From Karalla daura (taxonomy: Eukaryota; Chordata; Actinopteri; Chaetodontiformes; Leiognathidae), in NCBI GenBank assembly GCA_029224185.1, contig CM055198.1:1692501-1756500 (forward strand): a stretch of 64,000 nucleotides of DNA, given 5' to 3'. The translations under genes were made by a program, and so were the position numbers. Every line of letters starts with the position of its first letter. Position 1 is the stretch's first letter. This document shows positions 12,629-22,775 of this stretch, one piece after another. Under the pieces are notes generated by a model. The model ran no database searches. It saw only the letters and a program-made list of their open reading frames with translations, and was not told the origin of the DNA.

Positions 12629-13091
12629 AGCAGACCCCTGCATAGAGCCTGCTAGAATGGAAATTATTATCAGTGGCCACAAACGGACAGTGTTTCTCGT
12701 CACCCAATTCCCTGGATGCTCCCTGTGCCGGCCAGCACCTTCTCAGCTTCACTTTCAGCCTGGCTGCAGCTGCTCCAGCTCTCTCTTCCCCTCCTGTTCC
12801 TCTGTAATTTCTCTGTCTGCGTCTGGCTTACATTATCTGCATCATCCTCCCCTCCCCTCCCCTCGCCCTCCCCTCTCTCCCTCTCCCTCGCTTACTCATT
12901 GTCTCTCATTACTACTCATTACCCATTTGTTGGGGGTAAGAGGGTTTCTCATCACAGGCTGCTGCCTTCCAAAGACAATGAAGGTTCGCCAGGAGGTCAA
13001 ATCTAACTATTAGTCCTCCTTTGTCCCTGTCAAATATTTATCTTGGTCTCTCCCTCTCTCTCCATCCAGTCTCTTCTGCCCCAGGGTTGAG
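12629..13091. other. Non-coding, pyrimidine-rich DNA
   Basis: The plus strand is C/T-rich (CCCTCCCCTCC words near 12850-12890). A 161-codon frame spans this region and the CA array and is low complexity, so I do not call it. Confidence 0.55.
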
Positions 13092-13125
13092 GGTGAGGAT
13101 GGGGGGGGGGTGGGGGGGCGGGGGT
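13092..13125 (+). repeat. G-rich tract, G-quadruplex candidate
   Basis: Runs of G10, G7 and G5 are separated by single bases, with further GGG upstream. This meets the usual pattern for an intramolecular G-quadruplex. Confidence 0.85.
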
Positions 13126-13900
13126 CTTACTCTATCCATTTGCCAGTTGCAATTTCCCCTTCATAAATCCTGCTTCTGTGGCAAACTGTGCCAGACGGTG
13201 GGATGATCCTTCCTTGCAGAAGGTCAGAGACCGAACAAGAGGAGGAGGAGGAGGAAAAGATAATTTTCCTCTTTAGGTAGTCATGTTACCTTGCGTCGGA
13301 CACAACCAGGTCCACTGGTGAAGCCGCCATGACGGATAAAAGTTTGCCGATGTTTGCTTTCTTCACATGCAGCACGGCAGAAATTTGATTTGCAGTACTT
13401 GGGGCTTTGATGAAAAACATTCCCCTCAAATTACATTTGCAAGTTTTCGCCACAATCTAAACTGACCTCACTTTGTACGACCGTAGGCAGTAACAAGTCA
13501 CTGTCAAACAATTACAAGGGGCGGCAGTCCATCTGTGCAAGAAAAACAGTCAAGGTGAGGATTAAACTGGCGACGCAGTTGTGCTCAGGTTGGGGTAAAT
13601 TTGCGCCGCTTGGCGTGAACTCGAGAAAGGTCAAAGAAGTTAAAAACTGTGGCTGTAACGACTCGACATGCGTTACAGTGGCCCGCTGCAGAGCGTGAAT
13701 ACGCTCAAACGCCACTGTAGTGGGAACAAAGCTGCAAACGGAACACCCACAGAACCTGCACTTTGATATCCATGTTCTTCATGTGACGGCTCAGTGATAA
13801 GCATTGTTTTCCTCAGTGTTGACCTGAGTTGAGGGAGTTGAATTTTGGAGTTGGATTTTGATATTTGGCAGACAGATTCATCACTCATAGGGGAAAGAGC
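13126..13900. other. Non-coding DNA, no gene seen
   Basis: This is unique sequence with a short purine tract of AGG units near 13237-13262. Confidence 0.5.
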
Positions 13901-14470
13901 TGATTCGATTTTCACGCATTTCGGGTTCCACATTTGGCCACAGGGGGCAGCACATATCCCCAGAACTATTAGGCCCGTCGATGTCAAACGTAACGATGCA
14001 AATGAAGCATGTTCAGTCATTCCTCGGGGCGTTCGGGGGGTACATTTGTCACGTTCGGAGCCGAGAGCACAGGTCTAGTTTTCTCAAGTGAAGGTCTGTG
14101 CGAGTGTGTATGCCAGAAACGAACGCGGACAAACCGTTTAAGCTCAGCCAAGTTGTCTCGCCGAACGATCACAGGCTAATCAATTGATTGCGTTTCATTT
14201 TGGTATCCACGCTCATTTCAGGCCCCCAACCTCAGGCGAAAATCAGACGTGGTCCATCGAGTGCAGCGGTGTGCTGCCTTAGCGAGACACCCCTCTCGCG
14301 GAGGACGGGACAGCGAGCCGACAATGACCCAAGGAAATCAAATCGCATCGCAGGTGCCAGCTGCACAACTTGTTTTGCAGTGATTCAGGGGACTAAATCT
14401 CACCTCATCTTGCCGGCATTAGCTCGTGGCCTTGCCGCTGTGTCGCTTTATCCTCCGGGATGCACATAGT
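13901..14470. other. Moderately CpG-rich non-coding DNA
   Basis: CpG is clearly more frequent than in neighbouring DNA, especially at 14020-14060 and 14230-14350. No promoter element or exon is recognisable. It could be a weak CpG island or locally undermethylated DNA. Confidence 0.35.
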
Positions 14471-15600
14471 TTTAATCTGAGGCCTAGGCCACTGTGTTGT
14501 TCGCTTCCTGCTGTTATATTAGGATGATTGGACATCTGCTGTGTGGGTGCTAAGCCGGGAACACTTGTCCAATCCAGCGCCACAGCATCGTAGTTATGGC
14601 GCTGTGTGTGTGTGCGCTATGGCACAGATACACTCTAATGTAATGCCAGGGACGCAGGCAGGATTGCTGTGGGTTGAGAAACAACCCGGAGTAGCCATTT
14701 GTGATGGAGCATTTCGTGCCTGGTGCACATGTGCAGTGTTACTGCTCACCATTGGGAAGTCGGCACCATCTTTCTCCATTTAGTATAATTAATACCCTGC
14801 CTTTCCACTCTTCTTGGATTTGCTCGCCTTTATCTAACCCCAGCTAACGACGGCAAGAAATGCGTTATGAGCTCAGAAGAATAACATACAAGCACAACAC
14901 ACACAGGCTGCAAATGTTTGGCATCAAAAAGCCACAATTAGCTCATTTATATCTGCTGGACATTTCTGAACCACATGAATTGGACAGGAAGCAGGTCATT
15001 TCTCTCCCTGTTATATGCTCCAGCAGCAAGAGTTCAGAGGAAGGGCTCATCTCGCAGAGGCTCCAAACTTGAGCCTTTTACATTTTCCCAAAATAAAAAC
15101 CGATGATCAATCTGTCATGTATCGGCCGTGAGGCTGCAGCCATGTTCGAGGTAAAAACTTAAATTCCAGTCTATTGATGAATCACAACCAAAGGGAAACA
15201 AAAGAAGTGATAAAATTGGTACATGGATTTCGTTGCATAGTTTTTTCAATGCATAGTATAAATTCTTACAATGTATAAAATTGATTTTTTTTTAAAGCTC
15301 TTATCCTTTCTCTCTCACCTTGTTTCTTTTTTTGGGGGGGGGGGTAGGTAGAAGTCAGGAGCAGGTAATCACAACAGACGCATTTGGTCACCTGAGACCA
15401 ACTTTTATCACACGTGTCACTTTCCTCTAAATCGTAACTATCCGTTTTTTTCACAATAGTAAATCAGATATGTAGAAAGGAAAACTGTACTGTTCCGTTC
15501 TACCACCATTCCAGCCAAGCTTAATGAAAACAACTACACTGTACGACAAACTACGCGCATATATGCATTCAGCGACGCCTTCTGTGTTTTACCTCACCAG
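14471..15600. other. Non-coding DNA, no gene seen
   Basis: This is unique sequence containing a T-run/G11 junction at about 15327-15344. I see no exon or known transposon. Confidence 0.5.
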
Positions 15601-15840
15601 CTGCATTGATTTCCGTAAACAGGCTTTTGAATGTGTTGGGCTTGTGGATCGACTTGAAACGTCCGTTTGGAAGCGTTCAAAAGGGTGAACCATTTGGTCG
15701 GTCGTGGGCCGATCCAACGCGTTTCCAACATCGGAGTTGTAGTTTTGATTTGCTTCGGCCCCTCCGTGCACGCAGTACACGTGCTGCGTGCACCACGGGG
15801 GGACGCGCTCGGCCAAATAAACTAGTGCTAATCCAGTGCT
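15601..15840. other. CpG-rich patch
   Basis: CpG is dense in this 240-bp segment, and the word ACACGTGCTGCGTGCAC contains CACGTG and overlapping GTGCAC palindromes. No gene model is supported. Confidence 0.35.
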
Positions 15841-16461
15841 AGCCTGTCTCTTTAAATGTCCATTCCCTGACCCTACCTCATACAAGGAATTACAGGGCAC
15901 CCTTTATGTATTTTGCATATTACACATTGCACAGGTGTCTCTGTTATTATGTCCATCCCCAGTATTAAAAGGTCAGCCATCTCTCTGGATAATCCCAGTG
16001 ATTACAACTATACCATCTCTCTATATTTCTCATTTACATCATGGAATCTACTAATGCTCAACGAACAGTTACGCCGCATCACATTTACACGTCATTCTAT
16101 CAGGTAACTGCCGTTGAAGTGTTTTAGCCTTTGTTTAGACAATGGATGGACTCCACATGCTCCGTCAATCACGGCACCCATGGAATTATCGGAAATATTC
16201 CCGATCTGTTTGGCACCGTTTGTCATGCTCGCCATACGGGTGCCTGCTATACACATAGTTCGGTTTCTCTCATGTCTTTTTTTTTTTTTGCCCCTCTGGA
16301 GTCATTCATTGACGTGGAGGGGTTCGTTCTCCTCCGATCATGTGTGCTTATTCTGATAAACCTGAGTGTTGCTGGGTAGACTGTGACAGCCAGAATCACT
16401 TCTCTGCCAGTGGAAATAAACCTAATGACCTGGGTCGACATGCTAACTTCTCAAGAAACTC
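15841..16461. other. Non-coding DNA, no gene seen
   Basis: This is unique sequence with a T run at about 16279-16290. I see no supported exon. Confidence 0.5.
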
Positions 16462-16514
16462 TGTGTGTGTGTGTGTGTGCGCGCGAGCGCGCGCGTGCGT
16501 GCGTACATGCATGT
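16462..16514. repeat. TG/CG alternating tract, Z-DNA candidate
   Basis: A TG array (16462-16478) passes into CGCGCG, AGCGCGCGCG and TGCGTGCG units. Long alternating purine-pyrimidine DNA with a CG core is the classical Z-DNA-prone sequence. Confidence 0.92.
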
Positions 16515-16780
16515 GGGAGAGAGCGTGTGCGAGGGAAAGAGAGTCGCTCTAATGGCCTCGGAGTTGTACTTGTTTCATTTAAGTCAGAGTTATGAAGTGT
16601 TGCAGAGCCCTTTTAGGCTGAACCTCCACCGGCAGCACTTAGGATCCACATTACAGAGGTTAGCAGGCTTTGCACTCGCTCACGTTTGCCCTCTTTTTTT
16701 CATCTGGTGCACGCACATAGACACACAATCATACGTGAGCTATACTCACATTTAATCAAAAGTCCTAATGGGTTCTTTCT

Positions 16781-16818
16781 GTGTGTGTGTGTGTGTGCGT
16801 GTGTGTGTGCGCGCGTGC
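16781..16818. repeat. (GT)n with CG interruptions
   Basis: This is a 38-bp GT array broken by CG steps and ending in GCGCGTGCAC. Confidence 0.93.
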
Positions 16819-16919
16819 ACCAAAAGGGGCCTCAGAGCTTGCTTGATTGGAGGTCATACGTGCGATGTGCCCGAGAGATCAAACACACACCCCTGATGAA
16901 TTTGAGAGTGAAGGGGCCA

Positions 16920-18100
16920 GTGCTCTCTTTCTCGCCTCCTGATTAAGGCCGGGTCGTTCTCGCTCGCAAACGCCCAGGCCCGGCAGCAGCACGCGGTGTT
17001 TTCAGGGTGACCCCCCCCCCCAACAGTTGGAGCAGGGGTCCGGTGTGTTCCGTTCCTCTATTTGCCTTTGTCTCTGCTGCGTGCGCGCCCGTGTCTGCCG
17101 GCTGCGGAGCTTGTTGCCAGTAATGAGGTCAATCTCCTGTACGGAGCTAAAGCCTCTGTTTGTCTTTATCTCTGTTACATGCGCGCAGGATTATTTTCAT
17201 CACTACCAACACTCTCACACTCGGCCGCCGTGAGTACACGCACTCGGCCCGGGTGTGTGTCTTACCGTGATTGTCGTGTCTGAATTTCACTGAAGTTTCC
17301 TCCCTCTTGTTTGCGTTGGCGAGCCGCTGTTTTCGATATTTTTAAAAAAGATGCAGCCCCATACGTATACATTTAACCCTTTGCAGACCAAGGATAAGAG
17401 CACGTTCAGATGGATTCATTCAATTGGGATACCACATAAATGTGTTTGGTGCTTCGGATTTCTCACCCGATTGGAAGCGCAGTGTATTCAGTTCAGTTAT
17501 CATTTCTTCCTTGCGGCCAGGTGCATTATCTTCATGCAGCCCTGTGGCTTAGCTTTATCGTCTCCATTGTTTACATCCTCCGTGCACAGCTCCGCAGACC
17601 ACGACAGCCCGCACAACCAGTGTTGCTGTCGGGGCAGACCCATCATTTGTGCCTTCCCGCTGGTACGGAGCAGCTTTTGAATTTGCACACATTTGCAGCT
17701 AAAGGCCCTCGCAAGCTTCCGCGGCCTCGGCTTTAGCTCGTTTCTTTTATGCTACGAAGAGGAGGAAGTGTTTGTTGTAGTTGCGATGGACACTTTAGAC
17801 GAAGGACTTCGTCGAGGAAGTCCGCCACTACACCCGCCTCTATAACGCAGGCCTAGGGCCGGAGGAGCGCTAATACTAGTCGCCGAAATACTAGGATCAG
17901 AGTTGTTTACATCTCGTTCTTCTTCGTCTACTCCGAGGGGGGGGGGCAGGGCAGGCCCGTGTACAGATGTGTGCTGCTCCCTTGTGGTGGCGCAGAACAT
18001 TACAGAGCTCGGGAGAGCGGTCGTTTGCGCGGGCCTTAACCCTGACCCAGCGAGTTCGTAGCTTCTAAAAAATCTCTGGGAGAATCGCTGGGAGAGATGA
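16920..18100. promoter_or_regulatory. CpG-rich region, weak island candidate
   Basis: CpG-rich patches occur at about 16930-17330 and 17590-18070, separated by ordinary DNA. A C11 run sits near 17009 and a G10 run near 17937. The word CCGTGAGTAC near 17229 resembles a splice donor, but no exon could be joined to it. A promoter role is possible but only inferred. Confidence 0.3.
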
Positions 18101-20590
18101 ACCGGCCTGTGCGTTTCCATGTTCTCCCCAGTGCATCACAGCCACCAGGCATTAGCGAAGCATTTTGGATCGCACACATGCTTTGTTGCACGGATGGAGG
18201 TTGTAACAATGCGTCGCATACATGCAGGCACATGCACAGGCTGCATGTCGGGGCCCTCCCCAATTGCGTCCTTTTCTAATTCGCTTCCCTATCTGGAGAG
18301 CGGGCCTGTCGAGGTGGATGCTCTGCCTGTATTCCCATTCACGCTTACGTGCACATTTTAGTTTTACAGACACACGCTTGCACACACATGCAAAGACTCA
18401 CACACGTCTGTCTCCCTTTGCAGTCTGTTTCACCATAATTGCTAACACCCCCCTGCCCTCTGTTCACTTCACACATGACGTGGCACACCTTTTCACCCAT
18501 CTGTCGGAACGACTGTGTGCGAGTTTGTGTGTGCGTGTTGTGAGCTGTCATGCGAGGCTGCAGCCGTGTTGATCAGCGGCCCAAGCCGATGGCATATGGC
18601 CATGTCCTGGGGTGCTGTGGCATGTAGGAATGCGGTGGGGTAGCAAACCGAACGGACAGGGGCCTGTGCAGACGGCTGCATGGACACCGATGTGCCAACA
18701 CTGCATATGCACCTCTTCAAGTGGAGCTGTGAGCGCCCACTTCCCCCCCACCTCCTCCTCTCCCGTCCTCCTCCGTCCACACCAACTGCCAGCCTCGGTG
18801 CCAACACCACTGTCACATCTGGCCTAGTCAGTGCCGGAGCTGTCTGTTTAGTATACGAGTGGAGTCGGCGCACCCAACTGAGACTTAAAGAGATGACGCA
18901 GACACGATATGTAAGATGTATATCCAGACATGTCATCTTTCATGTGCGTTTTTATTTTTTTAAGTACTTAAAACTATGGTCAACAATTCCGGCCGCAGGC
19001 CTGTAAAAAAAGTGGCCAATCACGGCCCTGCTGTCCACATTGGGAGTCTCTCCTCGCTCGTATTTGCACTCCCTTATACCCTCCGTCTGATCCTCTTGCT
19101 CGCTTTTGACACCCCCCCGGCTCCTCGACCCACCTTGTCCCAAACGCCGCCCAGTTGGACTGAATGGCTGTGACTGGTCACTTTCTTCGCAGGCTTGCTG
19201 CCTCTGGGGAGAATTGTTATCCATGGTTATCCACCGGGACTATCTCGGCACCTTTGTCTGTTCGATTCACTTATCTACACTGATGGTATTTAGAACAATG
19301 TCTGGCCCAAGAACGCCTTTTCGGACAAATTGGTTCCCCTGATTCCAATTCAACTCCAGGCCCTCTTGAAACATTTTTTGAGTCATTGAATCATTCGGAA
19401 CGTTTCGATTAGATTCGAGGCCTTCCCTCGCCTGCATAAAAATTGCCTCGGTTTGGTGGTGTGTGTTGCTGTAGCAGTGGGTAGTCCTCCGGAGTGAGAT
19501 CTCTCTCTATGCAGCAGAGACTACACATAGAGACCCTGCCACCCAGTGTTGCTTCTCTGCTCTAATGATTGTTAGTACGGGAATCTGTGCTATGAAAAAC
19601 ACCGTTACAGTTCCTTGTTTCAGCTCGTTGTTCATTCATCGAGCCCGATTGAATGACTCGTAGGTGCCCTCTCCCGCAGTGTGTGGATGCTGAGACTTCA
19701 TCTGATGGACTCGCTGTGTAATGTATTTCAGGCTGTGCTGCTGAGGGTCGCTTACGTATTTACATATTCTTGTTTTTCTACCTTTTTTGGGCCACCACAG
19801 ATTCCACAGACTGACATTAAGTACGACTGCTGCCAAGCTACAGAAAGTTCAACTCATCTGTAAGACCCGAACCATACCAAAAAAATCTGTTACCATTGAC
19901 TTAGTAGTTGAATAAGATCCTCGGTAGATTCGGAATAAAACTGTCAATAATCTTGAGAAAAGCAGTGAGTCTACACGTCTCCAAGTGTGACTGACACTGA
20001 TCCAGACGTAGGAAGAAATGATCAGAGTGTACAAAACAAATTGAGAGAAGTCTGGATTTGAAACATGTCAAGAAATCTCCCATCAACCAAAACAGCAGCA
20101 AATTTTTGCGCAGCTACCTGTTTTGACGGTGAAATGAATGATCCATCCAGACACCTTAATCTCAATCTCTAATTCACATGGACAACATTGTAAATTCATC
20201 TATGATCAATGTAGACTATGAATGTTGGAATCGAATCTCCACGGAGGAAGGTATTATAATTCACATAAACGGTTCTTGCAATAGCAGTTTAAAGAAGTGT
20301 ATGAAGAAGAAGAAGTAAAAGCAGGATAACCGGAGTGCTCTGGCCTGGGGCACTAATAATACAAAGGGATAGAGTGTGAGTGACTGGAAGCCAGGACATG
20401 GTCAGCAGAGACTTAACCCTTGCCGCTGCCTGTTGCGGATTAAATGTAGGCTGTTTATTATGAGCGGGGTTTGAGGACAGAGGATCAGGTGCCACACCCC
20501 AGCACCGCCGTGGCCTCCGCAAGAACACCTCTGGGATTGTTCAGGGATAGAGGCCCGGCATTGCGCCGCTCAGAGACAGAGCGCGGAGAA
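18101..20590. other. Non-coding DNA, no gene seen
   Basis: This is unique sequence. Several frames of 70-150 codons overlap on both strands without family resemblance. A short inverted repeat, CTCTATG/CATAGAG, lies near 19506-19532. Confidence 0.5.
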
Positions 20591-22335
20591 TGTGATTGCT
20601 CAGCCTGTTGACTTTACATTCTTTTTAATTCGGATTTTCGGGAAGCTTGGAATCGGACAAAGGCCTCACAAAGGCCTCCTGGCCCGACCTCCAGAGATCC
20701 CCTGTCACGCCGCGTTCAGCAACAAGTTTAGTGGCAGCGGGGGGCAGATAAATCCCCACACAATCGAGAGGGACGTGGGAGCCGTCCCAATCAGCCGAAC
20801 AGCCCTGAGGCCACTGTGTGTTTGCATGGGAAACGTGAATGTGATGCTATGTTGAGTCCAAATTTGAGATTTTTTAGATATATTTTTTGATCAGTCAACA
20901 ATCGGTCACAATATTTCTGAAGGACAGATTAGTGACATAGTGTGCTGCTGCTGCGCCAATGTGCATCTGAGATCCAAAGCAGAGAAACCTTGAGACGGGC
21001 CCCTTTTAGACAACATCATTACCCACACTACACTGCAGAACTCTGAATCATCCGGTACACTCATAACAGCGATGTGTCGCTCCTCTCTTCATATTTTTAC
21101 ATCTCTAGAAGTTGTGACACGCTCAGGGGTCAAACCTCATTTTTTAAAGCAGATTACCTCATATCCTCATACTCTCCTATTTTTGCGTAATCGTCTCCAT
21201 TTGCTGGTGACGCTGCCCATTCTACCTCCGCTTTGCTTTTTTATTTCAATAGTCGTCACCGATCAGTGCGGAGTGGTCACTGTCGGTGTGGAGCAGCACA
21301 GAGCGACTGTCTGTAAAGCACGCGCCGTGAGAACATTGTCGCATCCCCTCCCTCCAAGGGATTGTCTCACCAGTGCTGTTAAATGTTTTCAACCTCCACA
21401 GCACTCATCCTCCGGTCGGCCCAGCGCCAAAGCTGTGCTTGGTAGCTGCAGAACGGAGAGAGACGCTCCAAAACGGGGCCTCGGCATGCGCATCGATGAC
21501 ATTTTGCCACCTTTGGGCCCACGTGCGATACTTTGACATCTTGAGTAGAGCCTTGCCCTTTCAGCCCCTTGAAATCAGCCCGTTGCTTTTAAAACACCGG
21601 CGTTGAGCCCGTGGACACAACCAGCATGACGAACAAAGAAAAACCGTGGCTGGCAGACATGTCGCATGCAACGTACACACACAGTCTATGTTTGATTCAC
21701 AATCCATTCTCCCGCAGTTTGTCTGACTAATGGAACCTTTTGAGGCAGCATAAACCAGTAGCAAAAGCTATAATTTTTACTCTTCACACTTTCATTTCTG
21801 CAACGATAAAATAAGATAATGATGATAATAATAACAATAATAATAATGATGATGAGACAAATGCATTTCACAAGGACTTCAAAAAGGTCGTGAAAAGTCC
21901 CTCAGTACTGGTCATATTATGCAGAGTTTGTGGAACATGTCAGAGGGAGCATAATAAGAGGGAGAGATCGTTTTAATCGTGTGAAATTGTGTTTTACCTG
22001 TTTTATGGCAGTAACCCATGCTGAGTTAGATGTTTATTACGATCAAGTAGTTTTTGTGTGTGTGTGGTGTTGGTGTCTGTGTAACTCTCTGGCTGTGTTC
22101 TGCAGAAACAGAGGGAGTGTGAGCATGCACTGTACGTCTGCATTTGTGTCTGATGCTCTCCTTAACAGTTTTCCTCCGAAGCCTTGTTAGACATGCCATA
22201 CTGGAAACACATACACACTTACACAGCCACACACACTTGCGAAGCCTCAGAGCCATTGTTTCACACACAGCAGGGCACAAGGTCGATTGCCAGTTGTGGC
22301 GCATTATCAGCCGCCCTGTGTCGACTGTGTCAGTG
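20591..22335. other. Non-coding DNA, no gene seen
   Basis: This is unique sequence. An AAT/ATG trinucleotide-rich tract lies at about 21813-21855. A 154-codon plus-strand frame (21072-21536) is unrecognised and unsupported. Confidence 0.5.
21813..21855. repeat. Imperfect (AAT)/(ATG)n tract
   Basis: Mixed AATAAT, AACAAT and GATGAT units form a degenerate trinucleotide repeat. Confidence 0.85.
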
Positions 22336-22337
22336 CC

Positions 22338-22426
22338 TGTGTGTGTGTGTCTGTGTGTCTGTGTGTGTGTCTGTGTGTCTGTGTGTGTGTGTGTCTGTGT
22401 GTCTGTGTCTGTGTGTGAACGTGCAT
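22338..22426. repeat. TG array with periodic TCTG units
   Basis: TG tracts are interrupted at roughly regular spacing by TCTG, giving a higher-order variant repeat. It lies 17 bp before the pure array that follows. Confidence 0.93.
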
Positions 22427-22440
22427 GTCCACGCTTGGAT

Positions 22441-22442
<2 letters not shown>

Positions 22443-22534
<92 letters not shown>
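22443..22534. repeat. (GT)46 microsatellite
   Basis: This is an uninterrupted 92-bp GT array. A CA array of 54 bp lies 185 bp further on, so the two form an inverted pair. Confidence 0.98.
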
Positions 22535-22538
<4 letters not shown>

Positions 22539-22713
22539 GCACAGACATACTCTCAGCTGAGGGAGCTGGTTCATGGGCCGGTCAAAGCCGCCTTATTTCC
22601 TTTTAATTGACTTAAGATGGGCAAACAAGACCTCGGCAAGCACACGGTACCCATTACACTCACACACAAGAAACACACAATGCCAAGATGCACATTAATG
22701 AAGCACACATTTG

Positions 22714-22719
<6 letters not shown>

Positions 22720-22773
<54 letters not shown>
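22720..22773. repeat. (CA)27 microsatellite
   Basis: This is an uninterrupted 54-bp CA array on the plus strand, reverse-complementary to the GT array just upstream. Confidence 0.98.

Positions 22774-22775
<2 letters not shown>

Noticed and set aside
12528..13013. A 161-codon plus-strand frame
   Set aside because: It starts in the CA array and continues through C/T-rich low-complexity DNA (Ser/Pro/Leu-rich). No family resemblance.
17681..17845. A plus-strand frame of about 54 codons after an acceptor-like TTTGCAG, with an acidic stretch and a PPLHPPL end
   Set aside because: It has no upstream donor or exon to join, no family match, and lies in CpG-rich DNA where long frames are expected.
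22026..22574. Long His/Thr and Val/Cys frames of 140-180 codons on both strands
   Set aside because: They are translations of TG/CA arrays. The same applies to frames at 6.2, 12.5, 29.6 and 54 kb.
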